DNA of 64,000 nt from an uncultured Pseudomonadota bacterium (lineage in GTDB: Bacteria > Pseudomonadota > Gammaproteobacteria > Burkholderiales > SG8-39), in the NCBI GenBank assembly GCA_903829815.1, contig CAIKRR010000029.1:1-64000 (forward strand). Direction: 5' to 3'. The notes under the pieces are model-generated. The model ran no database searches and was not told the origin of the DNA. It saw only the letters and a program-made list of their open reading frames with translations. Each line of letters begins with the position of its first letter. Position 1 is the stretch's first letter. Positions 25,261 to 33,250 of the stretch are shown piece after piece. The translations under genes and the position numbers were made by a program.

Positions 25261-26743
25261 CGCCCCGGCGCCAGCTCTCGAGAATCCAGCTGAAGCGCTC
25301 GCGCGTCTCCAGTTGCACCGCCTTGCTGGGCATGTTGACCTTCGGGAACTGGTCGCGCCAATGGAAGGGTCGGCAAGCGTCGATGATCGCCCGGCTGTTG
25401 GTGAAATCGCCTCGCTCGCGCTTCTCGGGCGGTATCCTCGGGTCGAGTGGCGTCGACCAGGCCGAGCGGATGAACTCTATCGAGGTAGCCGGATCAGATC
25501 GAGTGCACATCGCCCACAGCAGTTCCTCGAGATTGGACACATCGATGTCCTCGTCGACCACCACCACGTACTTGCCGGCATAAGCGCCAACCTGACACTG
25601 GCTGGCAACGTGACCCACCTGGGTTGAATGCCCCGCATAACGCTGCTTGATCGAAACACCGACAAACATGCGCGCGCCCCCCACCTCGTGAGCCCACACC
25701 GCCGTCACATCCGGAATGCCTGAGCTCTTCAACGCTTCCTTCAGCAGCGCCGATCGCGTGATGGCGCGATAGCGCGCGTACTCGCTCGGCCCGAGTTCGT
25801 GGACGCATCCGACCATGATCGGATCATTGCGGTGGTAGATAGCCTCGACATGCATGACCGGCTCGGGGCGGGCACCCCCCGGGTAGTAGCCCGTCCACTC
25901 CCCCAGCGGCCCTTCGTCGCGCAACTCGGCCGGATCGACCCAGCCCTCGATCACGATCTCGCAGTCCTTGGGAAAGGGCAGCCCGGTGATTCGCCCCCGG
26001 ACGCACTCGACCGGTCGCTGATAAAGCCCGCCCAGGACGTCGTACTCGGTAATGCCGTAGGGCACCTCATTGCCGGTGAGCAGAAACTGCATCGGGTTGC
26101 CACCGAGCACGATGGCCACCGGCATCTTCTCGCCGCGCGCGGCGTATTTGTCGCGATGTATGCGGCCGTGCTTGCCCGGCGAGATGTACATGCCGACCGT
26201 GCGCTTGTCATGCAGCATGACGCGATAGGTGCCCTGATTGAGCCAGCCATCGTCCGGATCGCGCGTGACCGCGTAGGAGCCGGTGCCGATGTAACGCCCG
26301 CCATCGGCTTCGTGCCACTGCGGTGAGGGAAATATCGTCAGGTCGACATCGTCTCCCATCAGCACGTTCTCGAAGATCGGTCCGTCCTCGACGATCACAT
26401 GCTTGATCGGCTTTCTGTCGGGGTCCTTGTAGACGGAAAGAAACGCATCACTCAAATCGAGCCTGGACAGGCCGGGCTCGAACCCCAGAGTCACATTGGC
26501 ACGCTGAGCGCCGAAGAAGTTGTTGAGCACCCGAAACCCGGGCTTGACACCGGGAATCTCGTCAAAGATCAGGCAAGGCGATGGATCGCTACGCTGGATC
26601 AGGGCCGAAGCCATGCCGATTTCGCGCTCCCAGGTAAACCCGGTAAGGCGCTTGACTTCACCGAGCGCATCTGCAGCCGCAATCCACTGGCGCAGGTCGG
26701 AGTAGACAAAGTGGTGCGAAGCCTTGTTGACTGGAGTGTTCAT
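25244..26743 (-). CDS. UbiD-family prenylated-flavin decarboxylase
   Basis: A 499-residue (de)carboxylase of the UbiD family; these use prenylated FMN to decarboxylate aromatic or alpha,beta-unsaturated acids. Motifs: Asp-Leu-Arg-Gln-Trp-Ile near 16, Phe-Pro-Ser-Pro-Gln-Trp-His-Glu-Ala-Asp-Gly-Gly-Arg-Tyr-Ile-Gly-Thr-Gly near 138-155, Pro-Val-Ala-Ile-Val-Leu-Gly-Gly-Asn-Pro, and the catalytic Glu-rich segment Glu-Gly-Pro-Leu-Gly-Glu-Trp-Thr-Gly-Tyr-Tyr. A UbiX-type flavin prenyltransferase is needed to make the cofactor and is not in the window. The gene is divergent from the molybdenum hydroxylase genes and overlaps the decayed hybrid kinase downstream. The substrate is unknown; an aromatic acid is the family-based guess. 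Confidence 0.9.
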   Translation of the reverse strand: MNTPVNKASHHFVYSDLRQWIAAADALGEVKRLTGFTWEREIGMASALIQRSDPSPCLIFDEIPGVKPGFRVLNNFFGAQRANVTLGFEPGLSRLDLSDAFLSVYKDPDRKPIKHVIVEDGPIFENVLMGDDVDLTIFPSPQWHEADGGRYIGTGSYAVTRDPDDGWLNQGTYRVMLHDKRTVGMYISPGKHGRIHRDKYAARGEKMPVAIVLGGNPMQFLLTGNEVPYGITEYDVLGGLYQRPVECVRGRITGLPFPKDCEIVIEGWVDPAELRDEGPLGEWTGYYPGGARPEPVMHVEAIYHRNDPIMVGCVHELGPSEYARYRAITRSALLKEALKSSGIPDVTAVWAHEVGGARMFVGVSIKQRYAGHSTQVGHVASQCQVGAYAGKYVVVVDEDIDVSNLEELLWAMCTRSDPATSIEFIRSAWSTPLDPRIPPEKRERGDFTNSRAIIDACRPFHWRDQFPKVNMPSKAVQLETRERFSWILESWRRGDGRTR

Positions 26744-26836
26744 CCGATGGTGTTCCCTGAGGCAGTGCTAAGATCAGAATGATTGTTACATGGAAGCCGC
26801 CATGGGGTGTGCCCGAGGCGGTCGGAGCGCAAGCAA

Positions 26837-27346
26837 ATGCAGGTGCAATTCACGGTAAACGGCCGTCGGGTCGAGGTAGGAACCGAGGCAAGAAGAACGC
26901 TGGCCGACTGTCTGCGACACGACCTCGCGCTGACCGGTACGCATGTCGGCTGCGAGCATGGCGTATGTGGCGCCTGCACCGTCATCGTCGATGGCGCAGC
27001 AGTCCGATCCTGCCTGATGCTTGCGGTACAGGCAGCCGGCTGTACGGTCGTCACGGTCGAAGGCCTGAGCCCACCTGCGGGCCTGTCGCCCTTGCAGGCA
27101 GCGTTTCGGCAGCATCACGCGCTGCAATGCGGTTTCTGCACGCCGGGAATGCTGACGACTGCCCACGCCCTCCTCACTGACGAACCCCACGCTTCTGAAG
27201 CGCGCATTCGTGAAGTACTGTCGGGAAACCTGTGCCGGTGCACCGGCTACATTCCCATCGTGCAGGCGGTCATCGCAGCACGCGATGCCTGCCAACGAAC
27301 AGCCGGTCACGAACCCTCACCCGGACAAGGCCCAGTGCATGGATGA
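26837..27346 (+). CDS. molybdenum hydroxylase small subunit, (2Fe-2S)-binding (CoxS type)
   Basis: A 169-residue electron-transfer subunit of the xanthine dehydrogenase/CO dehydrogenase family. The N-terminal plant-type ferredoxin cluster ligands are Cys39, Cys44, Cys47 and Cys59. The C-terminal helical domain binds the second cluster through Cys98, Cys101, Cys133 and Cys135 (Cys-Gly-Phe-Cys and Cys-Arg-Cys-Thr-Gly-Tyr). All eight are present, so the subunit should be functional. ATG 26837 is taken because the first beta strand (Gln-Val-Gln-Phe-Thr-Val-Asn-Gly) starts right there. The end overlaps the large-subunit start by eight bases. No FAD-binding medium subunit is nearby, so electrons may go to a cytochrome or another acceptor. 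Confidence 0.92.
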   Translation: MQVQFTVNGRRVEVGTEARRTLADCLRHDLALTGTHVGCEHGVCGACTVIVDGAAVRSCLMLAVQAAGCTVVTVEGLSPPAGLSPLQAAFRQHHALQCGFCTPGMLTTAHALLTDEPHASEARIREVLSGNLCRCTGYIPIVQAVIAARDACQRTAGHEPSPGQGPVHG

Positions 27347-29675
27347 TTCACATCGCAAGGTGGCCGACGGCGCCCAGATCGGCCAGGCGATCGAGCGCGT
27401 GGAGGACTTCAGGATGCTGCGCGGGGAGGGCAGCTACCTCGATGACCTGAATCGACCTGACATGCTGCATGCCTGCGTCGTGCGAAGCACGGTTGCCCAT
27501 GGCTTGATCAAGCACATCGACAGCAGCCAGGCACTGGCCTTGCCAGGCGTGCACGCGGTTTTCACAGCCATCGACATTGGACTCCCGGTGCCGCGCATAC
27601 CGATGCGACTCGATGTGCTCGAGAGCTTGCGACGGTTCGAGCAGCCGGTGATCGCCGAGGATCGTGTGCGCTATGTGGGCGAACCCCTTGCCCTGGTGAT
27701 CGCCGACAGTCCTGCGCTGGCCGAGGATGGTGCCGACCGCGTGCTGGTCGAAATCACGCCCTTGCCTGTGGTGACCCAGCCCGTTGTAACGAACCCGGGC
27801 ACCGACAGCGCCGGACTCCCCGCCCCCAGCCTGCTATTCGAGGGCACCGACAGCAACAACCCGCTCACCCTCAGCGCGATCAAGGGTGACGCCGGTTCGG
27901 TCTTCGCCAGCGCGCCCTATCTGCGGCGCGAACGTCTCGCTGTCCAGCGCCATGCGGCCATGCCCATGGAGTCGCGCGGACTGCTCGCGGTCTGGTCGGG
28001 GACCGCCGACGAAACTCGTCTCACCGTGCTGGGTGCCTGCAAGGTACCGCATGCCAATCGACGCGTGCTTGCCGCTCAGATGGGCATTGCCGTCGATTCC
28101 ATCGACATGGAAGAAAGCGATGTCGGAGGCGGGTTCGGCGCACGCGGCGAGTTCTACCCCGAAGATTTCCTCATTCCCTTTGCCGCCCGCGCGCTCGGGC
28201 GTCCGGTCAAGTGGGTCGAGGACCGTCGCGAGCACCTGCTGGCGACCAATCATGCCCGCGATGCCTGGTGTGACCTTGAAGTGGCCTGCACACGCGAGGG
28301 TCAGATACTGGCCCTGCGCGGCCAGGCGCATACCAATCTGGGGGCCTACATCCGCACCAATGGGGTGACACCTTCACGCAATATCGCCCAGGTGGGCGTG
28401 GGCCCGTACCGCATCGAACACGTGCAGATCGATGTGTCGGTACACCTTTCAAACAAGACCCCGTCCGGCACCTATCGGGGACCCGGACGCTTCGAAACCG
28501 ACTTCTTCCGCGAGCGACTGTTCGACATCGTGGCCGACGACCTGGGACTTGACCGGGTCGAATTCCGTCGGCGCAACCTGGTGCGCAGCACCGACATGCC
28601 CTGGGCCCTGCCGGTCGTCATGCCCTGGGGAGGCGGATCGGAATGCGACAGCGGCAACTACGCATCGACGCTGGACCGGGCCCTGCTCGAATTCGACTGG
28701 ACAGCCAAGAGCGCGATCAACGGGCGAGCAATCGAGGGCCGCTGGCACGGTATCGCGATTGGCTGCTACATCGAAGGGGGCGCATCGGGCCCGCGCGAGG
28801 GCGCGCGTCTGGTTCTGCAGTCTGATGGCCGGATTGCGGTCTACACCGGCTCCTCATCCATAGGCCAGGGTCTCGAAACGGTATTCACGCAGATCGCCGC
28901 TGATGCAATGGGCGTGCCGGCCCAGGCCATCGCGGGCATCCACCACGGCAGTACGCGATTCGTGAAGGAAGGGTTCGGTGCCTACAGTTCACGCAGCACC
29001 GTGATGGGCGGCTCGGCCATTGTCGGTACAGCCAATGAACTGAAACAGAAGATACGAGCGGCCGCCGCAGGGCTTCTGCACTGCCCACCCGATGAGGTCA
29101 CGCTGCTGGGGACCCGCGCCGAAAATCGCAGCGGGCAGTCGGTAAGCCTGGCCCAGATCGCGCTTCTGGGGCCGCTGGAGGCCGAGGGCAGTTTCTCGAG
29201 CAACCTGCGCACCTACAGCTATGGCGCCCACGCCTGCCACGTCGCAGTCGACCCCGGGACCGGCGGCGTCGAAGTCATCGATTATGTCGCGGTGGAAGAT
29301 GTCGGGCGCATCATCAATCCGCTCACGCTGCATGGACAGGCCACCGGCGCCATCGTTCAGGGACTGGGCGGTGCGTTCATGGAGCACCTCATCCATGACG
29401 AGGAAGGCCAGCTGCTCACCGCCTCGCTGGCCGATTACCTCCTGCCCACCGCAACCGACTTCCCATCGATCCGGGTCTTTGCTCTGGAAGAATACCCCTC
29501 GCCCAACAATCCGCTGGGCGCCAAGGGCGCCGGCGAAGGCGGCATCATTCCGGTGGGCGGGGTCATCGCCAATGCAGTCGCCGCGGCGCTCAAGCCACTG
29601 GGCGTGCAGATCACCGAACTGCCCCTGTCGCCCTCGCGGCTGTGGGACATCATCGCCGCGGCGGCCAGGGAATGA
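27339..29675 (+). CDS. molybdenum hydroxylase large subunit, molybdopterin-binding (CoxL/XDH family)
   Basis: A 778-residue catalytic subunit that hydroxylates an aldehyde, N-heterocycle or aromatic substrate at a Mo centre. Landmarks: Glu-Arg-Val-Glu-Asp-Phe-Arg-Met-Leu-Arg-Gly near 17-27, Val-Gly-Gly-Gly-Phe-Gly-Ala-Arg-Gly, Thr-Tyr-Arg-Gly-Pro-Gly-Arg-Phe-Glu, and the active-site Glu in Gly-Ala-Lys-Gly-Ala-Gly-Glu-Gly-Gly near the C-terminus. No Cys of the CO-dehydrogenase active-site loop is evident, so CO oxidation is unlikely. ATG 27339 overlaps the small-subunit stop; ATG 27285 is an alternative with a longer overlap. The 3' end overlaps the convergent DUF1295 gene by 26 bases. Substrate unknown. 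Confidence 0.9.
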   Translation: MDDSHRKVADGAQIGQAIERVEDFRMLRGEGSYLDDLNRPDMLHACVVRSTVAHGLIKHIDSSQALALPGVHAVFTAIDIGLPVPRIPMRLDVLESLRRFEQPVIAEDRVRYVGEPLALVIADSPALAEDGADRVLVEITPLPVVTQPVVTNPGTDSAGLPAPSLLFEGTDSNNPLTLSAIKGDAGSVFASAPYLRRERLAVQRHAAMPMESRGLLAVWSGTADETRLTVLGACKVPHANRRVLAAQMGIAVDSIDMEESDVGGGFGARGEFYPEDFLIPFAARALGRPVKWVEDRREHLLATNHARDAWCDLEVACTREGQILALRGQAHTNLGAYIRTNGVTPSRNIAQVGVGPYRIEHVQIDVSVHLSNKTPSGTYRGPGRFETDFFRERLFDIVADDLGLDRVEFRRRNLVRSTDMPWALPVVMPWGGGSECDSGNYASTLDRALLEFDWTAKSAINGRAIEGRWHGIAIGCYIEGGASGPREGARLVLQSDGRIAVYTGSSSIGQGLETVFTQIAADAMGVPAQAIAGIHHGSTRFVKEGFGAYSSRSTVMGGSAIVGTANELKQKIRAAAAGLLHCPPDEVTLLGTRAENRSGQSVSLAQIALLGPLEAEGSFSSNLRTYSYGAHACHVAVDPGTGGVEVIDYVAVEDVGRIINPLTLHGQATGAIVQGLGGAFMEHLIHDEEGQLLTASLADYLLPTATDFPSIRVFALEEYPSPNNPLGAKGAGEGGIIPVGGVIANAVAAALKPLGVQITELPLSPSRLWDIIAAAARE

Positions 29676-30426
29676 AAACGCTGGTGCGCTGCACGTACTC
29701 GCGATAGCCCGGACGCCGCTCGTGCATGTCCTGCTCGAGCAAGGTGACCCCCGACACTTTCAGGAGCAGCAGCGTCATGATGATGGGCGAAAAAACGCTC
29801 CAGGCCCCGCCTGCGCTGAGGGCAAAGAGGTAGAAACCCCACCAGATCATGCTCTCGCCGAAGTAGTTCGGGTGCCGACTGTAGCGCCACAGCCCTGACT
29901 GCATCACCTGCCCGGCCGAATCGACGCGTGCGCGAAATGCCCCCATCTGCGCGTCGGCAACAGCCTCGATCAGCAGGCCAGCGATGACCAGCAAGCCGCC
30001 AGCGATGTCGAGCGCACCGAGCGCCGTGGCCGAGGCTATCGCGACACCCAGCGGCACCGCGACCACCCACGCAATGGCCGCCTGCAGACCAAACACCAGC
30101 CACAGACTCTTCAAGGCGAAACCGGGCTCATTGCGTGCCCTGATCGCCTGATAACGGCGATCTTCGGGCTTGCCACGGTGACGCAGCGTTATGTAGATTG
30201 AAAGTCGCAGCGACCAGAACGCGACGAGCAGAAGCACAAGTGCGGTGCGCGGCCCGCTTGCCTGGAGGGCCCACACCAGAGCGGCGAGCAGGAACAGCAA
30301 TGACCAGATCGAATCGACGATGCTCACATCGTGACGCTGGCGGCTGCGAAGCCAGGTGAGTGCGCCCAGGAGCAGCATCGCTCCCAGCGCCGAGAGCCAG
30401 AAAAACAGTGTCGTGGCTTCAACCAT
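29650..30426 (-). CDS. DUF1295 membrane protein, steroid 5-alpha-reductase-like fold
   Basis: A 258-residue integral membrane protein with about seven helices. The C-terminal segment Arg-Tyr-Ser-Arg-His-Pro-Asn-Tyr-Phe-Gly-Glu, followed by a Trp-Trp helix, is the NADPH-site signature shared by DUF1295, steroid 5-alpha-reductases and ICMT-like enzymes. Thus it probably reduces or modifies a lipid double bond, though no activity is established for close relatives that I can name. Its ATG overlaps the stop of the DUF2878 gene by eight bases. It is the last gene of a leftward lipid operon with a cyclopropane-synthase-like methyltransferase first. The 3' end runs 26 bases into the opposite-strand molybdenum hydroxylase gene. 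Confidence 0.87.
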   Translation of the reverse strand: MVEATTLFFWLSALGAMLLLGALTWLRSRQRHDVSIVDSIWSLLFLLAALVWALQASGPRTALVLLLVAFWSLRLSIYITLRHRGKPEDRRYQAIRARNEPGFALKSLWLVFGLQAAIAWVVAVPLGVAIASATALGALDIAGGLLVIAGLLIEAVADAQMGAFRARVDSAGQVMQSGLWRYSRHPNYFGESMIWWGFYLFALSAGGAWSVFSPIIMTLLLLKVSGVTLLEQDMHERRPGYREYVQRTSVFIPWPPRR

Positions 30427-31015
30427 GGCTCACCGCCCCCTTTGCAGCACCACCGCGCACGCGCTCGGCCCAGGCCACCAGCACCGGCGTAGCCACTGCC
30501 CACTCCAGCGCGATCAAGCCATAACCCGGCACCCCATTCACCACACCGGCACCGAGACGCACGCCGCCGTACCACGCGAGCGGTCCACCGACTGCGCCCA
30601 GACCCAAGGCAAGCAGGCGACGACGCGCGAGCCAGGCCAGCGGGCATTCGAGCAGTGTGGCAAACATGGCCCAAAGTCCGGCGATCCAGGCCGGTGCCAG
30701 CGCAAGGGGCCCGAGCGCCACAGCGGCAGGCTGGTACACCACCAGACCGGTACTGGCGACGAGCGAATCGAGTATCCAACCGGCCACCGTGGCCCCCAGG
30801 ATCAGCCTTGACACCGCGCGCGGTCGACTGCTCAAGCCCAGATGGAGCAGGCACACCGGCACAGCGGCCAGCAAGGCCCACACGGCGTGCCCCCCGGCGG
30901 CGAGCAAAATGCAGGCAAACCAGCCCGCCTGATTGGCGATGAATTCGATCAGTACGCGCAGCCCTCGCGGCAATGCCCTGAGCCGCGCCAGGAAGACCCG
31001 AGCGAAAGCGCCCAT
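30419..31015 (-). CDS. DUF2878 membrane protein
   Basis: A 198-residue protein with about six membrane helices and a recognisable DUF2878 pattern: Phe-Ile-Ala-Asn-Gln-Ala-Gly-Trp-Phe-Ala near the first helix, Asp-Ser-Leu near 80, and Gly-Pro-Leu-Ala-Trp-Tyr-Gly-Gly late. The function of the family is unknown; members often sit beside cyclopropane-fatty-acid-synthase-like and DUF1295 genes, as here. ATG 31015 is used because it lies two bases after the methyltransferase stop; a longer frame upstream would overlap that gene. Membrane-lipid modification is the inferred role. Confidence 0.82.
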   Translation of the reverse strand: MGAFARVFLARLRALPRGLRVLIEFIANQAGWFACILLAAGGHAVWALLAAVPVCLLHLGLSSRPRAVSRLILGATVAGWILDSLVASTGLVVYQPAAVALGPLALAPAWIAGLWAMFATLLECPLAWLARRRLLALGLGAVGGPLAWYGGVRLGAGVVNGVPGYGLIALEWAVATPVLVAWAERVRGGAAKGAVSHG

Positions 31016-31017
31016 CG

Positions 31018-32133
31018 CTACTGCCGCGCCGGGTCGGCAGAGGCGCCCTTGCGGCGCCCTGCCCTGGGCTCGAACAGGTAGTGCCCAACCCACCACTGCT
31101 CGCCACCGCGATAGCCAAAGAGTTCGGCGCAGGCCATGAAGAACAGGCGCCAGCGTTGCCACCAGCGGTCGGCATCAGCCCCGTAGACGTCGCCAAATAG
31201 CGGCATCAGCGCGGCGCGCTGAGCATCCATGCGCTCGAGCCAGGCATTGAGTGTTCGCTCGTAGTGCTGGCCATTCCAGCGCCAGCGCTCGATCAGGCGC
31301 AGATCATCCTGAAAATGCAGCGGCAGATGATCCGAGGGCATCATGCCGCCCGAGAAGAAATGACGACTCATCCAGTCGGAAGCATCACGATCCTCGAAGG
31401 CGTAGGGTGCGTCGCGGTGGCAAAAGACATGCATGAAGAAACGCCCACCCGGTACGATCCAGCGGGCGATGCGGCCAAAGAGCACCTGCCAGTTGCGCGT
31501 GTGCTCGAGCATCTCGACCGACACGATACGATCGAAGCCCTCGACGAGCCCGTGCGCTTCGGGCTCGAACCGATTGATATCCTCGGTGATCACGCGCAGA
31601 TTGGTCAGCCCGCGCTCGCGTGCCTGACCCTCGATGTAGAGGCGTTGGCCGTGCGAGTTGGAAACGCCGACGAACGAGGTCCGCGGATAGCGCTCGGCGG
31701 CCCACAGACAGAAAGATCCCCAGCCACAACCCAGTTCGAGCACACGCTGCCCGGCACCGATGCCGGCACGCTCGGCGGTGATGGTGAGCGCGTTGATTTC
31801 GGCTGCTTCCAGTGAATCAATACGTCCGTCAGGTTGGCCCACCGAGCCGGCCTCACCCCAGAAACAGCTGCTGTACTTGCGCCGTGGCCCCAGTACCCGG
31901 GTGAAGAAAGCGGCAGGCACCTCGTAATGCTGTTCATTGGCCTTTTCGGTCAGCAGCGCCACCGGCGCGGTGCGCATCGCGGTCACGAAGCTCGACTCCA
32001 GGGCTGCGGCGAGGTCGACATCATCGGCACCGGACTCGCGAGCCCGTTGCGCAAGCAATCGCCGTATCCCGGCCCGAATGACAGGATCAGGAACCCGTCC
32101 TGCCTCAACCCATCCGATCAGCGTCGACCACAT
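31018..32133 (-). CDS. cyclopropane-fatty-acid-synthase-family SAM methyltransferase
   Basis: A 371-residue S-adenosylmethionine-dependent enzyme. Motif I is Val-Leu-Glu-Leu-Gly-Cys-Gly-Trp-Gly-Ser near 130. An upstream Tyr-Ser-Ser-Cys-Phe-Trp segment and Ser-Val-Glu-Met-Leu-Glu-His near 205 follow the CFA synthase layout, although CFA synthases usually have Glu-His-Val and an N-terminal lipid-binding domain that is shorter here. Relatives in stress-induced lipid operons methylate unsaturated acyl chains, so cyclopropanation is not the only possible product. ATG 32133 is preferred to 32196 because the purine-rich site GGAGAG lies about eight bases upstream. It is first in the operon and divergent from the FAH-family gene. 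Confidence 0.85.
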   Translation of the reverse strand: MWSTLIGWVEAGRVPDPVIRAGIRRLLAQRARESGADDVDLAAALESSFVTAMRTAPVALLTEKANEQHYEVPAAFFTRVLGPRRKYSSCFWGEAGSVGQPDGRIDSLEAAEINALTITAERAGIGAGQRVLELGCGWGSFCLWAAERYPRTSFVGVSNSHGQRLYIEGQARERGLTNLRVITEDINRFEPEAHGLVEGFDRIVSVEMLEHTRNWQVLFGRIARWIVPGGRFFMHVFCHRDAPYAFEDRDASDWMSRHFFSGGMMPSDHLPLHFQDDLRLIERWRWNGQHYERTLNAWLERMDAQRAALMPLFGDVYGADADRWWQRWRLFFMACAELFGYRGGEQWWVGHYLFEPRAGRRKGASADPARQ

Positions 32134-32265
32134 GCCCCGCTCTCTCCAAGCTATCCCCACATTTTGATGGTAACCGCGCCAGGACTCACTCGGCACGCCG
32201 TCAAGCCCCGCGGCGCGTTATATTCCGGGCCGGCGCATCATGCGTCGTTCAATGCGAGGAATACC

Positions 32266-33138
32266 ATGCGCTTCTGCCGATTCAACGGAAACCGACTGGG
32301 GCTGGTCGAAGGCGACCAGATCATTGACGTCACGCCTGCACTGGATGTGATTCCGGCACAGCGGTGGCCGCTGCCCGAGCACGATCTGCTTATTGCGCAT
32401 CTGGATGAGGTTCTGGCGCGAGCCAATGCCATCAAGGCAGGTGCACCGCGGCTGCCAGCAAGGAGCGTGCACTTCAACGCACCGGTTGCCAATCCGGGCA
32501 AGATCGTCAACGCGCCGATCAACTACCAGAAGCACATCAATGAAGCGGTCGATGACAAGGGCATCGCCCACGGCCGTGAACTCAAGGGCAAGCACATCAC
32601 CGACTGGGGCCTGTTTCTCAAGGCAACCAGTTCCATGATCGGCTTCAGTGACGAGGTGCGCCTGCGCAAGCCCGATCGGCGCAATGATCATGAAATCGAG
32701 CTCGCCGTCATCATCGGCCGGACCGCCAACAAGGTAAAGGCAGCCGATGCACTCCAGTACGTGGCCGGCTACTCGATGGGGCTTGACATGACCATCCGCG
32801 GCCCCGAACTGCAATGCTTCCGCAAGTCAGTCGACACCTACGCGGTGCTCGGCCCCTGGATCGTAACCGCCGACGAGATTCCCGACCCCAACAACCTCAA
32901 CCTCGCAATCTGGGTCAACGGCGAGCCACGCCAGAACGCCAATACGAACGATCTGGTCTACAACGTGAACAAGCTGATCGAGTACGCCACCGAGTGGTAC
33001 ACCCTGCATCCGGGCGATGTCATCTTTACCGGCACACCCGAAGGCGTGGGTCCGGTCAAGCCCGGTGACACGATGACCTGCGAAATCGAGCGCATTGGCC
33101 GTTGGGACGTGAAGATCGCATCGGAATTCGCCGGCTGA
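32266..33138 (+). CDS. fumarylacetoacetate hydrolase family protein
   Basis: A 290-residue enzyme of the FAH superfamily, which cleaves C-C bonds or decarboxylates beta-keto acids in aromatic and sugar-acid breakdown. The metal site is present: the Glu-x-Glu in Asp-His-Glu-Ile-Glu-Leu-Ala-Val-Ile-Ile-Gly and the Asp in Gly-Leu-Asp-Met-Thr-Ile-Arg. The C-terminal Gly-Asp-Val-Ile-Phe-Thr-Gly-Thr-Pro-Glu-Gly-Val-Gly is also diagnostic. ATG 32266 has GAGGA just upstream and starts at the family N-terminus. It is 112 bases before the ABC transporter genes, on the same strand; a shared transcript would link import of a compound to its cleavage. The exact substrate is not known. Confidence 0.9.
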   Translation: MRFCRFNGNRLGLVEGDQIIDVTPALDVIPAQRWPLPEHDLLIAHLDEVLARANAIKAGAPRLPARSVHFNAPVANPGKIVNAPINYQKHINEAVDDKGIAHGRELKGKHITDWGLFLKATSSMIGFSDEVRLRKPDRRNDHEIELAVIIGRTANKVKAADALQYVAGYSMGLDMTIRGPELQCFRKSVDTYAVLGPWIVTADEIPDPNNLNLAIWVNGEPRQNANTNDLVYNVNKLIEYATEWYTLHPGDVIFTGTPEGVGPVKPGDTMTCEIERIGRWDVKIASEFAG

Positions 33139-33250
33139 GCGGACATCGCCCGGCTTCGGGTCGCACCCTGAGACCTGCAGCGGGCTGCAGCGCTGACCGT
33201 GCCCGGCTGCACGCCGCCGGGCAACACGACAAGCATCGAGGAGACAAGCC

